DNA of 64,000 nt from Prevotellamassilia timonensis (GCF_900106785.1 NZ_LT629843.1:285036-349035), one strand, 5' to 3'; shown: positions 9,657 to 17,670, counted from the first letter of the stretch. Made by a program: numbers and translations. Notes: a model not told the origin generated them from the letters alone.

Positions 9657-9796
9657 GTGCTTGCGTTTTTTACAGCGCTAAGCAATTAACGAGCCACGCT
9701 ACTGCATCAGCCCATTAGCATATTAACAACATATTGTAACACATTAGCACATTAAAAAAGCGTCAGTCCGCACAACCACCCTACCCATAAATACAT

Positions 9797-9843
9797 TAAC
9801 TTTGCACCCGTGAATAAAGAATGCGTGGGTGCAAAGTTTTTTT
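9797..9843 (+). promoter_or_regulatory. Promoter -7 element overlapping a terminator-like hairpin upstream of the CDF gene
   Basis: TAACTTTGC (9797-9805) fits the -7 consensus. The same bases form the left arm of a 12-bp perfect stem: AACTTTGCACCC (9798-9809) with GGGTGCAAAGTT (9827-9838), followed by six or more T. A promoter starting here would run into the right arm at once; a transcript coming from upstream would end here. I see no convincing -33 box. Confidence 0.55.
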
Positions 9844-9877
9844 GCCTCCCCACCCCAAACACACCCCTAATGCAACA

Positions 9878-10783
9878 ATGACAAGCGCAACAACCGAAAA
9901 ACAGCGCGAGCGCCAAATATTCCGCGTCACGCTATGGGGCAGCGTAGTAAACTTTTTGCTGCTCGTTTTCAAATTTGTAGCCGGCATAGTAGGCGGCAGT
10001 GCAGCCATGATAGCCGATGCCGTACACTCACTCTCCGACTTCATTACCGACGTAGTGGTCATACTCTTTGTGCGCATATCAGGCAAACCCTGCGATGCCG
10101 ACCACGACTTTGGCCACGGCAAATACGAGACCCTCGCCTCAACCCTTATAGGCCTCATGCTCATGGCCGTAGGCATAGGCATACTGTGGAGCGGCGCCAC
10201 CCAGATAGTGCACGTGTGCCAAGGCCACACACTTGCCCAACCCGGCATGATAGCCCTTGTAGCCGCACTCCTCTCAATAGTGTCCAAGGAGCTCATCTAC
10301 CAATGGACCGCCCGCGTAGGCCGCCGCGTAGAGTCGCAAGCCGTCATAGCCAACGCCTGGCACCACCGCAGCGACGCCCTGTCGAGCATAGGCACCGCCG
10401 TAGGCATAGGCGGCGCCATTGTGTTAGGACCCGAGTGGCGTGTGCTCGACCCCATAGCCGCCGTAGTAGTGAGCGTGTTCATCATCAAGGTGTCTGTGCA
10501 ACTGTTTGTGCCCAGCATACAGGAATTGCTTGAAAAGTCGTTGCCCGAAGCCGACGAGTCGTTCATCATCAACACCATACTCGAGCAGCCCGGTGTGAGT
10601 GCGCCCCACAATCTGCGCACCCGTCGCATAGGCAGCAACCGCGCCATCGACGTACACTTCCGCATGGACGGCAGTACCCCCCTGGTGGAGGCGCACCACG
10701 CCACACGTCAAATTGAGGCCCGCCTGCGTGCCAAGTTTGGTCCGCAAACCATCATCACCACCCACGTTGAGCCGCTCAAGTAG
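9878..10783 (+). CDS. Cation diffusion facilitator (CDF) metal exporter
   Basis: A 301-residue inner membrane metal-proton antiporter of the FieF/YiiP type, probably exporting Zn, Fe, Mn or similar ions. Six membrane helices in the first ~215 residues carry the two metal-site signatures: AMIADAVHSLSDF in helix 2 and the HHRSDALSS motif in helix 5, plus a DHDFGHGKYE-type loop. A cytoplasmic domain of about 85 residues follows, ending ITTHVEPLK. I chose the ATG at 9878 because the upstream in-frame start (9821) lies inside the terminator-like hairpin. The metal cannot be read from the sequence alone. Confidence 0.9.
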   Translation: MTSATTEKQRERQIFRVTLWGSVVNFLLLVFKFVAGIVGGSAAMIADAVHSLSDFITDVVVILFVRISGKPCDADHDFGHGKYETLASTLIGLMLMAVGIGILWSGATQIVHVCQGHTLAQPGMIALVAALLSIVSKELIYQWTARVGRRVESQAVIANAWHHRSDALSSIGTAVGIGGAIVLGPEWRVLDPIAAVVVSVFIIKVSVQLFVPSIQELLEKSLPEADESFIINTILEQPGVSAPHNLRTRRIGSNRAIDVHFRMDGSTPLVEAHHATRQIEARLRAKFGPQTIITTHVEPLK

Positions 10784-10810
10784 CGGCAGCAGCGGATTGG
10801 TTTATCAGTT

Positions 10811-10902
10811 ACGGGAGAGCGTTTTTTCAATAACGGGAGAGCGGATTTTCAGTTAATCTGACTGAAAATCCGCTCTGTCGTTATAGGAAAACGCTCTCCC
10901 GT
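10811..10902 (+). terminator. Long inverted repeat after the CDF gene
   Basis: ACGGGAGAGCG at 10811 pairs with CGCTCTCCCGT ending at 10902, and the inner part GCGGATTTTCAGT pairs with ACTGAAAATCCGC. The inner stem is uninterrupted and very stable. The motif ACGGGAGA also forms the terminator-like repeat at 43849-43915, so this is a repeated terminator type in the genome. Confidence 0.6.
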
Positions 10903-10935
10903 TGTGCATAAAACGCTACCACAAAACGCAAGCTC

Positions 10936-11040
10936 TAATGGGGGCGACGCGTCTCGCGTCGGGATAATAAAAGAAAAGAATACAAGCTCTACTAAATAAT
11001 AGCTGCACTTTCCCCGACGCGAGACGCGTCGCCCCCATTA
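10936..11040. repeat. Family A palindrome, copy 3
   Basis: Variable base T on the left, A on the right (matched). The loop is nearly the same as in copies 1 and 4 (GATAATAAAAGAAAAGAATAC and on), so these three form one subfamily. Right flank TTTCTTCAAGCAACAAACGC as in copies 1 and 4. Confidence 0.9.
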
Positions 11041-11111
11041 GTGCTTGCGTTTCTTCAAGCAACAAACGCTAGCACCCTCCACCACCAAACGCTACCACAA
11101 AACGCAAGCAC

Positions 11112-11216
11112 TAATGGGGGCGACGCGTCTCGCGTCGGGATAATGAAAGAAAAGAATACAAGCTCTACTAAATAATAGCTGCACTTTCCCCGACGCGAGA
11201 CGCGTCGCCCCCATTA
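11112..11216. repeat. Family A palindrome, copy 4
   Basis: Same length and almost the same loop as copy 3; T on the left and A on the right (matched). Separated from copy 3 by AAACGCTAGCACC- and AAACGCTACCACA-type iterons. Confidence 0.9.
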
Positions 11217-11284
11217 GTGCTTGCGTTTCTTCAAGCAACAAACGCTAGCGCCCTCCACCAAACGCTACCACAAAACGCAAGCTC

Positions 11285-11420
11285 TAATGGGGGCGACGCG
11301 TCCCGCGTCGGGCATTAAAACAAAGGCTCACAGACAAGCGAGATATTAGTGTTGTCTGTGAGCCTTTGTTTCGTGTATAAATGCTGCATTTTCCCGACGC
11401 GGGACGCGTCGCCCCCATTA
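11285..11420. repeat. Family A palindrome, copy 5 (with inner hairpin)
   Basis: Variable base C on the left and G on the right (matched). The loop carries the GGCTCACAGAC inner hairpin as in copy 2. Confidence 0.9.
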
Positions 11421-11502
11421 GTGCTTGAGTTGGGAGCTTGAGTGCAATAGCGTCGCCCCCATTAGAGCTTGCGTTGGGTGCTGAGTCCGATAGTATGTTT
11501 AC
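11421..11502. repeat. Right-hand 13-bp iterons, truncated arm and terminal motif of family A
   Basis: After copy 5 come two 13-bp units, a truncated right arm (CGTCGCCCCCATT, 11451-11463), two more 13-bp units (AGAGCTTGCGTTG, GGTGCTGAGTCCG) and then ATAGTATGTTTAC (11490-11502). The last motif also closes the right side at 15381-15394 and 47473-47486, so it marks the outer end of the element. It stops 10 bp before the asd stop codon. Confidence 0.75.
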
Positions 11503-11512
11503 ACAGCGATCT

Positions 11513-12523
11513 TTACTTTACATCGCCCACCTTGATGAGGTATTCGGCAATCTGTACGGCGTTGAGGGCGGCACCCTTGCGTATCTGGTCGCTCACGAGC
11601 CAAAGGGTGAGGCCGTTGGGGTTGGCCAGATCCTTGCGAATACGACCTACATATACGGGGTCCTTGCCGGCCAGGAAGAGGGGCATGGGGTACTCCTTCT
11701 TTTCGGGATTGTCCATCAGTACCAGACCGTCGCCACCCGATATGGCCTGCTTTACTGTGTCAATGTCGAGGGGTTGCTCTGTCTCCACCCAGATGGCCTC
11801 AGAGTGAGAGCGGAGCGAGGGCACACGCACACAGGTGGCTGAGGTGAGCACGTCGGAGTGCATGATTTTGCGTGTCTCGTTATACATCTTCATCTCCTCC
11901 TTGGTGTAACCGTTGTCTTGGAACACGTCGATTTGTGGAATGACGTTGAAGGCCAGCTGGTAGGCAAACTTGTTGACGGTGACGGGCTGTCCGGCCAACA
12001 CCTGGCGGTACTGCTCCACCAGTTCGTCCATGGCAGCCTGGCCAGCACCGCTCGCGGCTTGGTATGAGGCCACGTGCACACGCTTGATGTGGCTCAGGTT
12101 CTCGATGGCCTGCAGTGCCACCACCATCATGATAGTGGTGCAGTTGGGGTTGGCAATGATGCCGCGCGGACGTGTGAGGGCGTCCTTGGCATTGCACTCA
12201 GGCACAACGAGGGGCACTTCGTCGTCCATGCGGAAGGCCGAAGAGTTGTCAATCATTACGGCGCCATACTTGGTGATGTCGGCGGCAAACTCCTTTGAGG
12301 TGCCGGCACCGGCTGATGTAAAGGCAATGTCAACGTCCTTAAAGTCGTCGTTGTGCTGCAGGAGTTTAACAGTGTACTCCTTGCCGCGGAAGGTGTATTT
12401 GGTGCCTGCGCTACGGGTTGAGCCGAAGAGCAGCAAATTGTCGATAGGGAAATCGCGCTCGGCCAGCACGCGCAGAAACTCTTGGCCTACGGCGCCGCTT
12501 GCGCCAACGATTGCTACGTTCAT
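11513..12523 (-). CDS. asd: Aspartate-semialdehyde dehydrogenase
   Basis: A 336-residue cytoplasmic enzyme that reduces aspartyl phosphate to aspartate semialdehyde with NADPH, feeding the lysine/diaminopimelate, threonine and methionine branches. The nucleotide loop GASGAVG is at 7-13, the active-site cysteine is in NPNCTT (Cys128), and the substrate-binding [10 protein letters not shown] segment with its catalytic His follows near residue 240. Length and motif order are those of the bacterial family. It is a single gene converging on the CDF gene, with a cluster of family A palindromes beyond its stop codon. Confidence 0.97.
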   Translation of the reverse strand: MNVAIVGASGAVGQEFLRVLAERDFPIDNLLLFGSTRSAGTKYTFRGKEYTVKLLQHNDDFKDVDIAFTSAGAGTSKEFAADITKYGAVMIDNSSAFRMDDEVPLVVPECNAKDALTRPRGIIANPNCTTIMMVVALQAIENLSHIKRVHVASYQAASGAGQAAMDELVEQYRQVLAGQPVTVNKFAYQLAFNVIPQIDVFQDNGYTKEEMKMYNETRKIMHSDVLTSATCVRVPSLRSHSEAIWVETEQPLDIDTVKQAISGGDGLVLMDNPEKKEYPMPLFLAGKDPVYVGRIRKDLANPNGLTLWLVSDQIRKGAALNAVQIAEYLIKVGDVK

Positions 12524-12658
12524 ATTGCTTGTGGTGTGTTTTATGCCGCCAAACTGTGGTTATTGCTTTCATCACAACCCGCACAGCGGGGCGGTATGTT
12601 ACATTTTGTAATTGTCTGTTTTATGATTGGTTGCATAACGTCAGCCGACGTTAGGTGT

Positions 12659-12667
12659 GCAAATGTA
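12659..12667 (-). promoter_or_regulatory. -7 element for asd
   Basis: On the minus strand the bases read TACATTTGC, matching TAnnTTTGC. The leader to the asd start is about 130 nt and contains a short hairpin (AACGTC/GACGTT). I see no clear -33 box and no known riboswitch fold. Confidence 0.4.
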
Positions 12668-12806
12668 CAACATTTTTTGCTATTTTTGGTCAGTCCGTCC
12701 TATTTGTGCGCGTCAGTTGGCAGTAAATGGCGGTTTTTTTCGCAACTTTGCAGCATCATACACACATTTTATGCCTTTTATTGGGCAAATCTAATAATTA
12801 CAGACC

Positions 12807-14828
12807 TTGATAACAGACCCTACCTGGATATTCCTCATTGTGCTGGGCATCATACTCTTTGCGCCCATGCTGCTCGACAAGTTGCGCGTGCCCTCGATAG
12901 TGGGCATGATATTTGCCGGCGTGCTCATCGGCCCCCACGGGTTCGGTGTGCTTGAGCGCGACACCAGCTTTGAGCTGTTTGGCAAGGTGGGGCTTTACTA
13001 CATCATGTTCCTTGCCTCGCTCGAGATGAACCTGCAGGACGTGCAGCGCATCAAGGGGCGTGCCGCCACGCTCGGTTTGCTCAGTTTTGTCATACCGATG
13101 GGCATTGGTTATGCTGCCAACTCGATGTTAGGCTATGGTGCGGCCGCTGCGGTGCTGATGGCCGCCATGTATGCCTCGCACACGCTGATAGCCTACCCCA
13201 TTGTGCTGCGCTACGGCCTGTCGCGGCTCGACAGTGTGAGCATAGCGGTGGGTGGCACCATAGTGGCCGACACGCTCACGCTGCTGGTGCTTGCCGTGGT
13301 GGGCGGTGTGTTTAAGGAGCACGTGACGGGGCTTTACTGGCTGTGGCTGTTGGTCAAGGTGGTGGCGCTTGGCGGCATAATCATATATAGCTTTCCGCGC
13401 ATAGGGCGGTGGTTTTTCCGCCGCTACGACGACAGCGTGGTGCAGTATGTGTTTGTGCTGTGCCTGGTGTTTCTGGGTGCGGGCCTGATGGAGTTTGTAG
13501 GCATGGAGGGCATATTGGGTGCCTTCCTGGTGGGCCTTGTGCTCAACAGGCTTATTCCGCCCTCGTCGCCCCTGATGAGCCACATCGAGTTTGTGGGCAA
13601 TGCCTTGTTCATACCCTTCTTTTTGATAGGTGTGGGCATGCTCATCAACCTTGGTGCGCTGGTTGAGCACGAGGGTGCCATAGTGGTGGCCGCCGTCATG
13701 GTGGCGGTGGGGCTTGGCAGCAAGTGGCTGGCTTGTTTTGTCACACAGAAGGCTTTTAAGATGAGCCTTGGCGAACGCCGCCTGATGTTTGGTCTTACCG
13801 GCTCGCGCGCTGCGGCCACACTGGCGGTGGTGCTTGTGGGCTACAAGATAATACTGCCCGACGGCAGCCGTCTGCTTGGCGATGATGTGCTGAACGGGGC
13901 CATGGTGCTCATACTGGTGACGTGTGTGGTAAGCTCGCTCATTACCGAGAACACGGCGCGCAAGGTGGCTGTGGCGCAACGCTCGGCCGCCACTGTCACT
14001 ACGGTTGTGGCCCAGCCGGCGGGCAAGGCTCCCGACCGCATACTCATGGCGCTGCACAACCCCTCGATGGTGCAGGCGCTGGTTGACCTGTCGCTCATGC
14101 TGCGCACGCCGCACTCGGTGGCGCCCATCATAGCGCTCAATGTGGTGCTCGACAACAATCCCTCGGCGCGCCAGTCGGGCGAGGAGCAGCTTGAACACGC
14201 GGTTAAGCTGGCTGCTGCCACCAACATGCGCATACAAACGTACCAACGCTGGTCGGTGAATGTGGCGAGCGGCATATCGCACACCATCAAGGAGCGTGCG
14301 GTGAGCGACCTTGTGCTCGGACTGCACCAAAAGGAGCGCCTGTCTGACACCTTTTATGGCAAGTTGAGCACCGACCTGCTTGGTGCCGTCGACCGCCAGA
14401 TATTTATATTCCGTGCCACAATGCCGCTCAACACCATGCAGCGCATACAGTTGCTCGTGCCGCCCAAGGCGGAGTATGAACAGGGCTTTGGGGGCTGGCT
14501 CGACCGCATAGCCTTGCTTGCGCGCCAGCTTACGTGTGGCATCAATGCCTACTCTACGGCCGACACGCTGACGGCGGTTGAGCACTATGTGGGCAGCAAG
14601 CACAATGGGGTGCCTTTGCTCGGCACGGAGTACCGGTCGTGGAACGACCTTGTGCCCCTGGCCCATAACGCCCGCACCGACCACCTGGTGGTGTTTGTGT
14701 GTGCGCGGCGCGGCACCATCTCATTCCACAACTACCTCGACCGCCTGCCCGACCAGATTGAGCGTTACTTTTCGTCGCGCAACGTGCTGATGGTTTATCC
14801 GCAGCAACCGTTTACGAGGCGCAGTTAG
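12807..14828 (+). CDS. CPA2-family cation:proton antiporter with C-terminal Usp-like domain
   Basis: A 673-residue inner membrane protein. Residues 1 to about 385 form roughly twelve helices of the Na+/H+ or K+/H+ exchanger fold (KefB/NapA type), with GMIFAGVLIGPHGFG near 30 and the GGTIVADTLTLL segment near 150 carrying the ion-binding aspartate. The cytoplasmic C-terminal half (from about 405, PDRILMALHNPSMVQALVDL) looks like one or two universal stress protein domains, which could sense nucleotides. The start is a TTG at 12807; the frame is closed just upstream and the first ATG would remove part of helix 1. The ion transported is unknown. A long stem lies directly after the gene. Confidence 0.86.
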   Translation: MITDPTWIFLIVLGIILFAPMLLDKLRVPSIVGMIFAGVLIGPHGFGVLERDTSFELFGKVGLYYIMFLASLEMNLQDVQRIKGRAATLGLLSFVIPMGIGYAANSMLGYGAAAAVLMAAMYASHTLIAYPIVLRYGLSRLDSVSIAVGGTIVADTLTLLVLAVVGGVFKEHVTGLYWLWLLVKVVALGGIIIYSFPRIGRWFFRRYDDSVVQYVFVLCLVFLGAGLMEFVGMEGILGAFLVGLVLNRLIPPSSPLMSHIEFVGNALFIPFFLIGVGMLINLGALVEHEGAIVVAAVMVAVGLGSKWLACFVTQKAFKMSLGERRLMFGLTGSRAAATLAVVLVGYKIILPDGSRLLGDDVLNGAMVLILVTCVVSSLITENTARKVAVAQRSAATVTTVVAQPAGKAPDRILMALHNPSMVQALVDLSLMLRTPHSVAPIIALNVVLDNNPSARQSGEEQLEHAVKLAAATNMRIQTYQRWSVNVASGISHTIKERAVSDLVLGLHQKERLSDTFYGKLSTDLLGAVDRQIFIFRATMPLNTMQRIQLLVPPKAEYEQGFGGWLDRIALLARQLTCGINAYSTADTLTAVEHYVGSKHNGVPLLGTEYRSWNDLVPLAHNARTDHLVVFVCARRGTISFHNYLDRLPDQIERYFSSRNVLMVYPQQPFTRRS

Positions 14829-14847
14829 TGGTAACGGGGCTTACGCC

Positions 14848-14887
14848 AAAGCGGCCTGCGGTGAGTACATTCACCGCAGGCCGCTTT
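14848..14887 (+). terminator. Strong hairpin after the antiporter gene
   Basis: A 17-bp perfect stem (14848-14864 with 14871-14887, AAAGCGGCCTGCGGTGA and mirror) with a 6-nt loop. There is only a weak T-run, but the position 19 bp after the stop codon fits a terminator. Confidence 0.6.
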
Positions 14888-14904
14888 GCTTGGCGCCTTG
14901 ACAC

Positions 14905-14939
14905 AAAAAAAGCAGTCAGCTGCGTGAACAACTGACTGC
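14905..14939 (-). terminator. Terminator of the tRNA-Pro gene
   Basis: On the minus strand the stem GCAGTCAG / CTGACTGC is followed by a run of seven T (from 14911 downward). It lies 15 bp past the 3' end of the tRNA. Confidence 0.75.
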
Positions 14940-14953
14940 CGTACAATTCAAAG

Positions 14954-15028
14954 TCGGGGTGACTGGATTCGAACCAGCGACCACACGCCCCCCAGACGCG
15001 TACTCTAACCGGGCTGAGCTACACCCCG
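14954..15028 (-). tRNA. tRNA-Pro (anticodon GGG)
   Basis: A 75-nt cloverleaf. The acceptor CGGGGTG pairs with CACCCCG and has discriminator A; D-arm GTAGCTCAGCCCGGTTAGAGTAC; anticodon loop CTGGGGG gives GGG, which reads CCC and CCU; T-arm GCTGG-TTCGAAT-CCAGT. The anticodon stem contains two G-U pairs. CCA is not encoded, as is common in this phylum. Confidence 0.95.
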
Positions 15029-15141
15029 AATTGCGAGTGCAAAAGTACGCATTTCCTCTTAACCTGCAAACTTTTACCGCATTTTTTTGTGTAAAAACCG
15101 CAATTACCGCGTCTTTTTGCCGCATTTTGGGGCAAAAAGAG

Positions 15142-15150
15142 TAACTTTGC
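15142..15150 (+). promoter_or_regulatory. -7 element upstream of aroA
   Basis: TAACTTTGC matches the consensus; a TTTG sits 22 bp upstream (15116-15119), slightly wide. The next long gene is aroA, 400 bp downstream, so a transcript from here would carry the family A hairpins at 15249-15466 in its leader. A nine-codon reading frame (15187-15216, MGLRDIATW) lies in between; it could be a leader peptide or chance. Confidence 0.45.
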
Positions 15151-15248
15151 GGTGTTTGCTACCATTGATTAGTTGACGAGGGGGCGATGGGTTTACGAGA
15201 CATTGCCACCTGGTAAGGCCTCAACGCGCTGCAAGAAAACGCAAGCAC

Positions 15249-15355
15249 TAATGGGGGCGACGCGTCCCGCGTCGGGGTGGAGAACGGAGGAAAATGCGAA
15301 CTTTGCTAAATAATAGCTGCATCTTTTCCCGACGCGAGACGCGTCGCCCCCATTA
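15249..15355. repeat. Family A palindrome, copy 6
   Basis: The left arm has C at the variable base, but the first right arm has A (mismatch). A second right arm at 15439-15466 carries the matching G, so the left arm pairs perfectly with the outer of the two right arms. The iterons AGAGGTAGCGTTT and GGTGCTTGAGTCT lead to the terminal motif GTTCGTATGTTTAC (15381-15394). Confidence 0.85.
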
Positions 15356-15438
15356 GAGGTAGCGTTTGGTGCTTGAGTCTGTTCGTATGTTTACTTTTCG
15401 CCGAACAGCAACAACAATGAACAAATGCTGCATCTTTT

Positions 15439-15466
15439 CCCGACGCGGGACGCGTCGCCCCCATTA
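15439..15466. repeat. Extra family A right arm
   Basis: A lone right arm with G at the variable base, followed by the 13-bp units AGAGGTAGCGTTT and GGTGCTTGAGTCC. It ends 80 bp before the aroA start codon. Confidence 0.8.
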
Positions 15467-15549
15467 GAGGTAGCGTTTGGTGCTTGAGTCCATTCGCACG
15501 CCCCCGGCTCTGCCAACACGCACGCATATATATTATATATAAAGATACT

Positions 15550-16806
15550 ATGGAAGGACCCACCACATATTCGCCCAATCTGCCTGCCACGCTGCGGGCC
15601 ACCATCAATCTGCCCTCGTCGAAGAGCATCAGCAACCGTGCCTTGCTGCTCTGCGCGCTGAGCGGCCCCGACTCGAGTGTGGAGCGCATGTCGAACTGCG
15701 ACGACACCTATGTGATGTGGCGTGCCCTGACGCAACGACCTGCCACGGTGGACATCATGGCCGCTGGCACCGCCATGCGCTTTATGACGGCCTACTTTGC
15801 CATTTGCCGTGGCGAGGAGCACACCATTACCGGCACTGAGCGCATGCGCCAACGCCCCATCAAGGTGCTTGTTGACGCTCTGCGGCAGTTGGGGGCCGAC
15901 ATCAGCTATGTGGACAACGAGGGCTATCCACCCCTCCACGTCAAGGGGCGCAGCTTGCAAGGCGGCCGCATCAGTTTGCCCGCCAGCGTGAGCTCGCAGT
16001 ACATATCGGCCCTGCTGCTTGTGGCGCCCACCATGGCCCAGGGCCTTACGCTCGAACTTGTGGGCGACATCATATCGCGCCCCTACATCAACATGACGGT
16101 GAGCATGATGCGCACCTTTGGGGCCGACATTGAATGGACTGACGCGCACACGCTGCATGTGGCACCACACGCCTACCTGAGCGATGTGATATACCCGGTG
16201 GAGAGCGACTGGAGCGCGGCCTCGTACTGGTATGAGATGATGGCGCTCACGCCCGATGCCGGTGCCACCATCACACTGCCCTGGCTCTACAAGGAGAGCT
16301 TGCAGGGCGACAGTGCCGTGAGCCGCTACTTTGAGCCGCTGGGTGTGCACACGGCCTACGACACTGAACACGAGCTTGTGGTGCTGACAAAGTGTGCCGA
16401 CGCGCTGCTGCCCGAGGGCCAGACTTATGAGCTTGACCTGATTGGCCAGCCCGACCTGGCGCAAACGCTGGTGGTGACCTGTGCCATGCTGCGGCGCCCG
16501 TTCAGATTTAGCGGACTGCGCTCACTGCGCATCAAGGAGACTGACCGCATGGCGGCCTTGCAAACCGAACTGGCCAAGTTTGGCATTGCACTGGGCATTG
16601 AGGCCGACGATGTGCTCTACATTGACAGCTACGCCGATGGCACGCCCCACTACAACGGCCAACCCATTGCTACCTATCACGACCACCGCATGGCCATGGC
16701 TTTTGCACCGGCTTCCATGGTGTGTGAGGGGGTACAGATAGCCAACCCCGAGGTGGTGAGCAAGAGCTACCCGCGCTACTGGGAGGACCTTGAAGGATTA
16801 GGTTGA
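15550..16806 (+). CDS. aroA: 3-phosphoshikimate 1-carboxyvinyltransferase (EPSP synthase)
   Basis: A 418-residue cytoplasmic enzyme of the shikimate pathway that joins phosphoenolpyruvate to shikimate 3-phosphate. Visible family motifs: SSKSISNRALLLCAL near residue 20, AAGTAMRFM near 75, RQRPIKVLVDAL near 105, KETDRMAALQTELAKFG near 330 and the DHRMAMAFA end motif near 378. Length is normal. The ATG at 15550 gives the usual N-terminus; the frame is open upstream to 15484, but that part runs across repeat flank and is not conserved-looking. It appears to be monocistronic, with repeats on both sides. Confidence 0.96.
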   Translation: MEGPTTYSPNLPATLRATINLPSSKSISNRALLLCALSGPDSSVERMSNCDDTYVMWRALTQRPATVDIMAAGTAMRFMTAYFAICRGEEHTITGTERMRQRPIKVLVDALRQLGADISYVDNEGYPPLHVKGRSLQGGRISLPASVSSQYISALLLVAPTMAQGLTLELVGDIISRPYINMTVSMMRTFGADIEWTDAHTLHVAPHAYLSDVIYPVESDWSAASYWYEMMALTPDAGATITLPWLYKESLQGDSAVSRYFEPLGVHTAYDTEHELVVLTKCADALLPEGQTYELDLIGQPDLAQTLVVTCAMLRRPFRFSGLRSLRIKETDRMAALQTELAKFGIALGIEADDVLYIDSYADGTPHYNGQPIATYHDHRMAMAFAPASMVCEGVQIANPEVVSKSYPRYWEDLEGLG

Positions 16807-16828
16807 CGGGGTGACGGGGTGACGGGGC
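16802..16828. repeat. Three 8-bp family C iterons after aroA
   Basis: GGTTGACG, then GGGTGACG twice, in 8-bp register and overlapping the aroA stop codon. This is a left-hand family C arm; no clean right-hand partner is visible before the next gene. Confidence 0.6.
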
Positions 16829-16841
16829 TGCAGAAAAATGC

Positions 16842-16900
16842 CCCGACGCGAGACGATGCTGCTGAAAAATTCCCGACGCGAGACGCGTCGCTCCCATTAG
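16842..16900. repeat. Degenerate family A right arms
   Basis: Two partial right arms (CCCGACGCGAGACG, the second continuing into CGTCGCTCCCATT) without left arms, followed by AGTGCTTGCGCTTCTTCAAG. A decayed or deleted copy. Confidence 0.7.
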
Positions 16901-16986
16901 TGCTTGCGCTTCTTCAAGCATCAGACACTACCACCAAGAGCTACCACCCAACGCTACCACTAAGCGCTAGCACTAAACGCTAGCAC

Positions 16987-17131
16987 TAATGGGGGCGACG
17001 CGTCTCGCGTCGGGCATTTTCCTGCAGCCTCGTCTCACGGGAAGATATGCAGCTATTATTAGTATTAGCAGTAGTAGCGCTCGTATTTAACTCTTATCTC
17101 TATCCCGACGCGAGACGCGTCGCCCCCATTA
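16987..17131. repeat. Family A palindrome, copy 7
   Basis: T on the left, A on the right (matched). Left iterons are in exact 13-bp register: AAACGCTAGCACT, AAGCGCTAGCACT, CAACGCTACCACT. The loop includes GCAGCTATTATTAGTATTAG, similar to copy 10 at 34221. Confidence 0.88.
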
Positions 17132-17170
17132 GTGCTTGCGTTTCTTCGCAGCGTCTTTTATTGCGGAACT

Positions 17171-17187
17171 CAATCCGAAACTTCAAC
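17171..17187. repeat. Family B right end
   Basis: CAATCCGAAACTTCAAC is a close relative of the family B right ends at 19830-19847 and 34381-34398. It lies outside family A copy 7 and ends 15 bp before the next start codon. Confidence 0.5.
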
Positions 17188-17201
17188 AACTTATTATCAC
17201 C

Positions 17202-17612
17202 ATGCAAATATTGTTACTCTCGCTCCTCGGCCTTTGCCTTGTGGCCCTTGTGGCCGGCTGGCTGCGCAACCGCACGCTGCAGGCCAAACTGCGCCGTGGC
17301 GAAATAAGCGAAATGCCCCACATACGCAAGCGCCCCGAGGGGTGCTGCGGCAAACACGCTGTGTGCGAAAAGGAGCAGCTCATGGCCGACGCGCTGGCTC
17401 CCGACATTGAATACTTTGACGATGAGGAGCTTGACGCCTACAAGGGGCGTGCCTCAAACGCTTACTCTCCCGACGAGGCTGCGCAGTTTGAGGAGGTTAT
17501 GACAACCATGCGCCCCGACGAGGTGGCGGCTTGGCTGCGCTCACTGCAACTGCGCGGCATTAACCTGCCTGACGAGCTGAAAGACGAGGCTATCATGCTG
17601 GTGGAGGGATAG
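17202..17612 (+). CDS. Small membrane-anchored protein with a CCG-x4-C motif, function unknown
   Basis: 136 residues. An N-terminal hydrophobic helix (LLLSLLGLCLVALVAGWL, about 4-21) is followed by basic residues, so the rest is probably cytoplasmic. A cysteine cluster RPEGCCGKHAVC near residues 45-56 could bind metal or be redox-active. The acidic C-terminal part ends with SLQLRGINLPDELKDEAIM. It resembles a conserved Bacteroidales protein family that I cannot assign to a function. The ATG at 17202 is preferred over an in-frame start at 17136 because the latter reads through repeat flank. The frr gene follows after 170 bp with its own promoter. Confidence 0.75.
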   Translation: MQILLLSLLGLCLVALVAGWLRNRTLQAKLRRGEISEMPHIRKRPEGCCGKHAVCEKEQLMADALAPDIEYFDDEELDAYKGRASNAYSPDEAAQFEEVMTTMRPDEVAAWLRSLQLRGINLPDELKDEAIMLVEG

Positions 17613-17637
17613 GCCGACGCTTTTTGCACCACTTTAC

Positions 17638-17670
17638 TTTGCAATATCACTCAGTTTGCACTATCTTTGC
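17638..17670 (+). promoter_or_regulatory. Bacteroidetes-type promoter for frr
   Basis: TTTG at 17638-17641, 20 bp, then TATCTTTGC (17662-17670): a full match to both boxes with correct spacing. The leader to the frr ATG is about 105 nt. Confidence 0.75.

Larger units (their letters stand above)
9314..9690 (+). repeat. Composite of two family A palindromes with matching outer flanks
   Basis: Two family A units (9348-9452 and 9531-9656) are bracketed by a further inverted repeat: the left flank TTAGCGCTGTAAAAG (from 9321) is mirrored by TTTTACAGCGCTAAG on the right (ending at about 9682). The outer boundaries of the pair therefore match each other and are not those of either single unit. The gap between the units contains 13-bp iterons of the AAACGCTACCACC type. 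This fills the space between the GH20 gene and the CDF gene. Confidence 0.8.

Noticed and set aside
12524..12658. Riboswitch or attenuator in the asd leader (lysine or methionine control was considered)
   Set aside because: No conserved riboswitch core and no run of control codons could be found; only a short hairpin.
12482..12955. 157-residue plus-strand frame overlapping the asd start and the antiporter start
   Set aside because: It runs across two control regions and into the antiporter in another frame; no motif or plausible start.
13128..14684. 518-residue open frame on the minus strand
   Set aside because: It is the antisense shadow of the antiporter gene, rich in His and Arg without any domain; such frames arise from GC-rich codon use.
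15187..15216. Nine-codon frame MGLRDIATW as a gene
   Set aside because: Too short to support from sequence alone; kept only as a note on the aroA leader.
15306..15707. Minus-strand frame across the family A repeats before aroA
   Set aside because: It contains the same phrase (LPLMGATR) as many other frames across the window, because all read through the AATGGGGGCGACG arm; not a gene.
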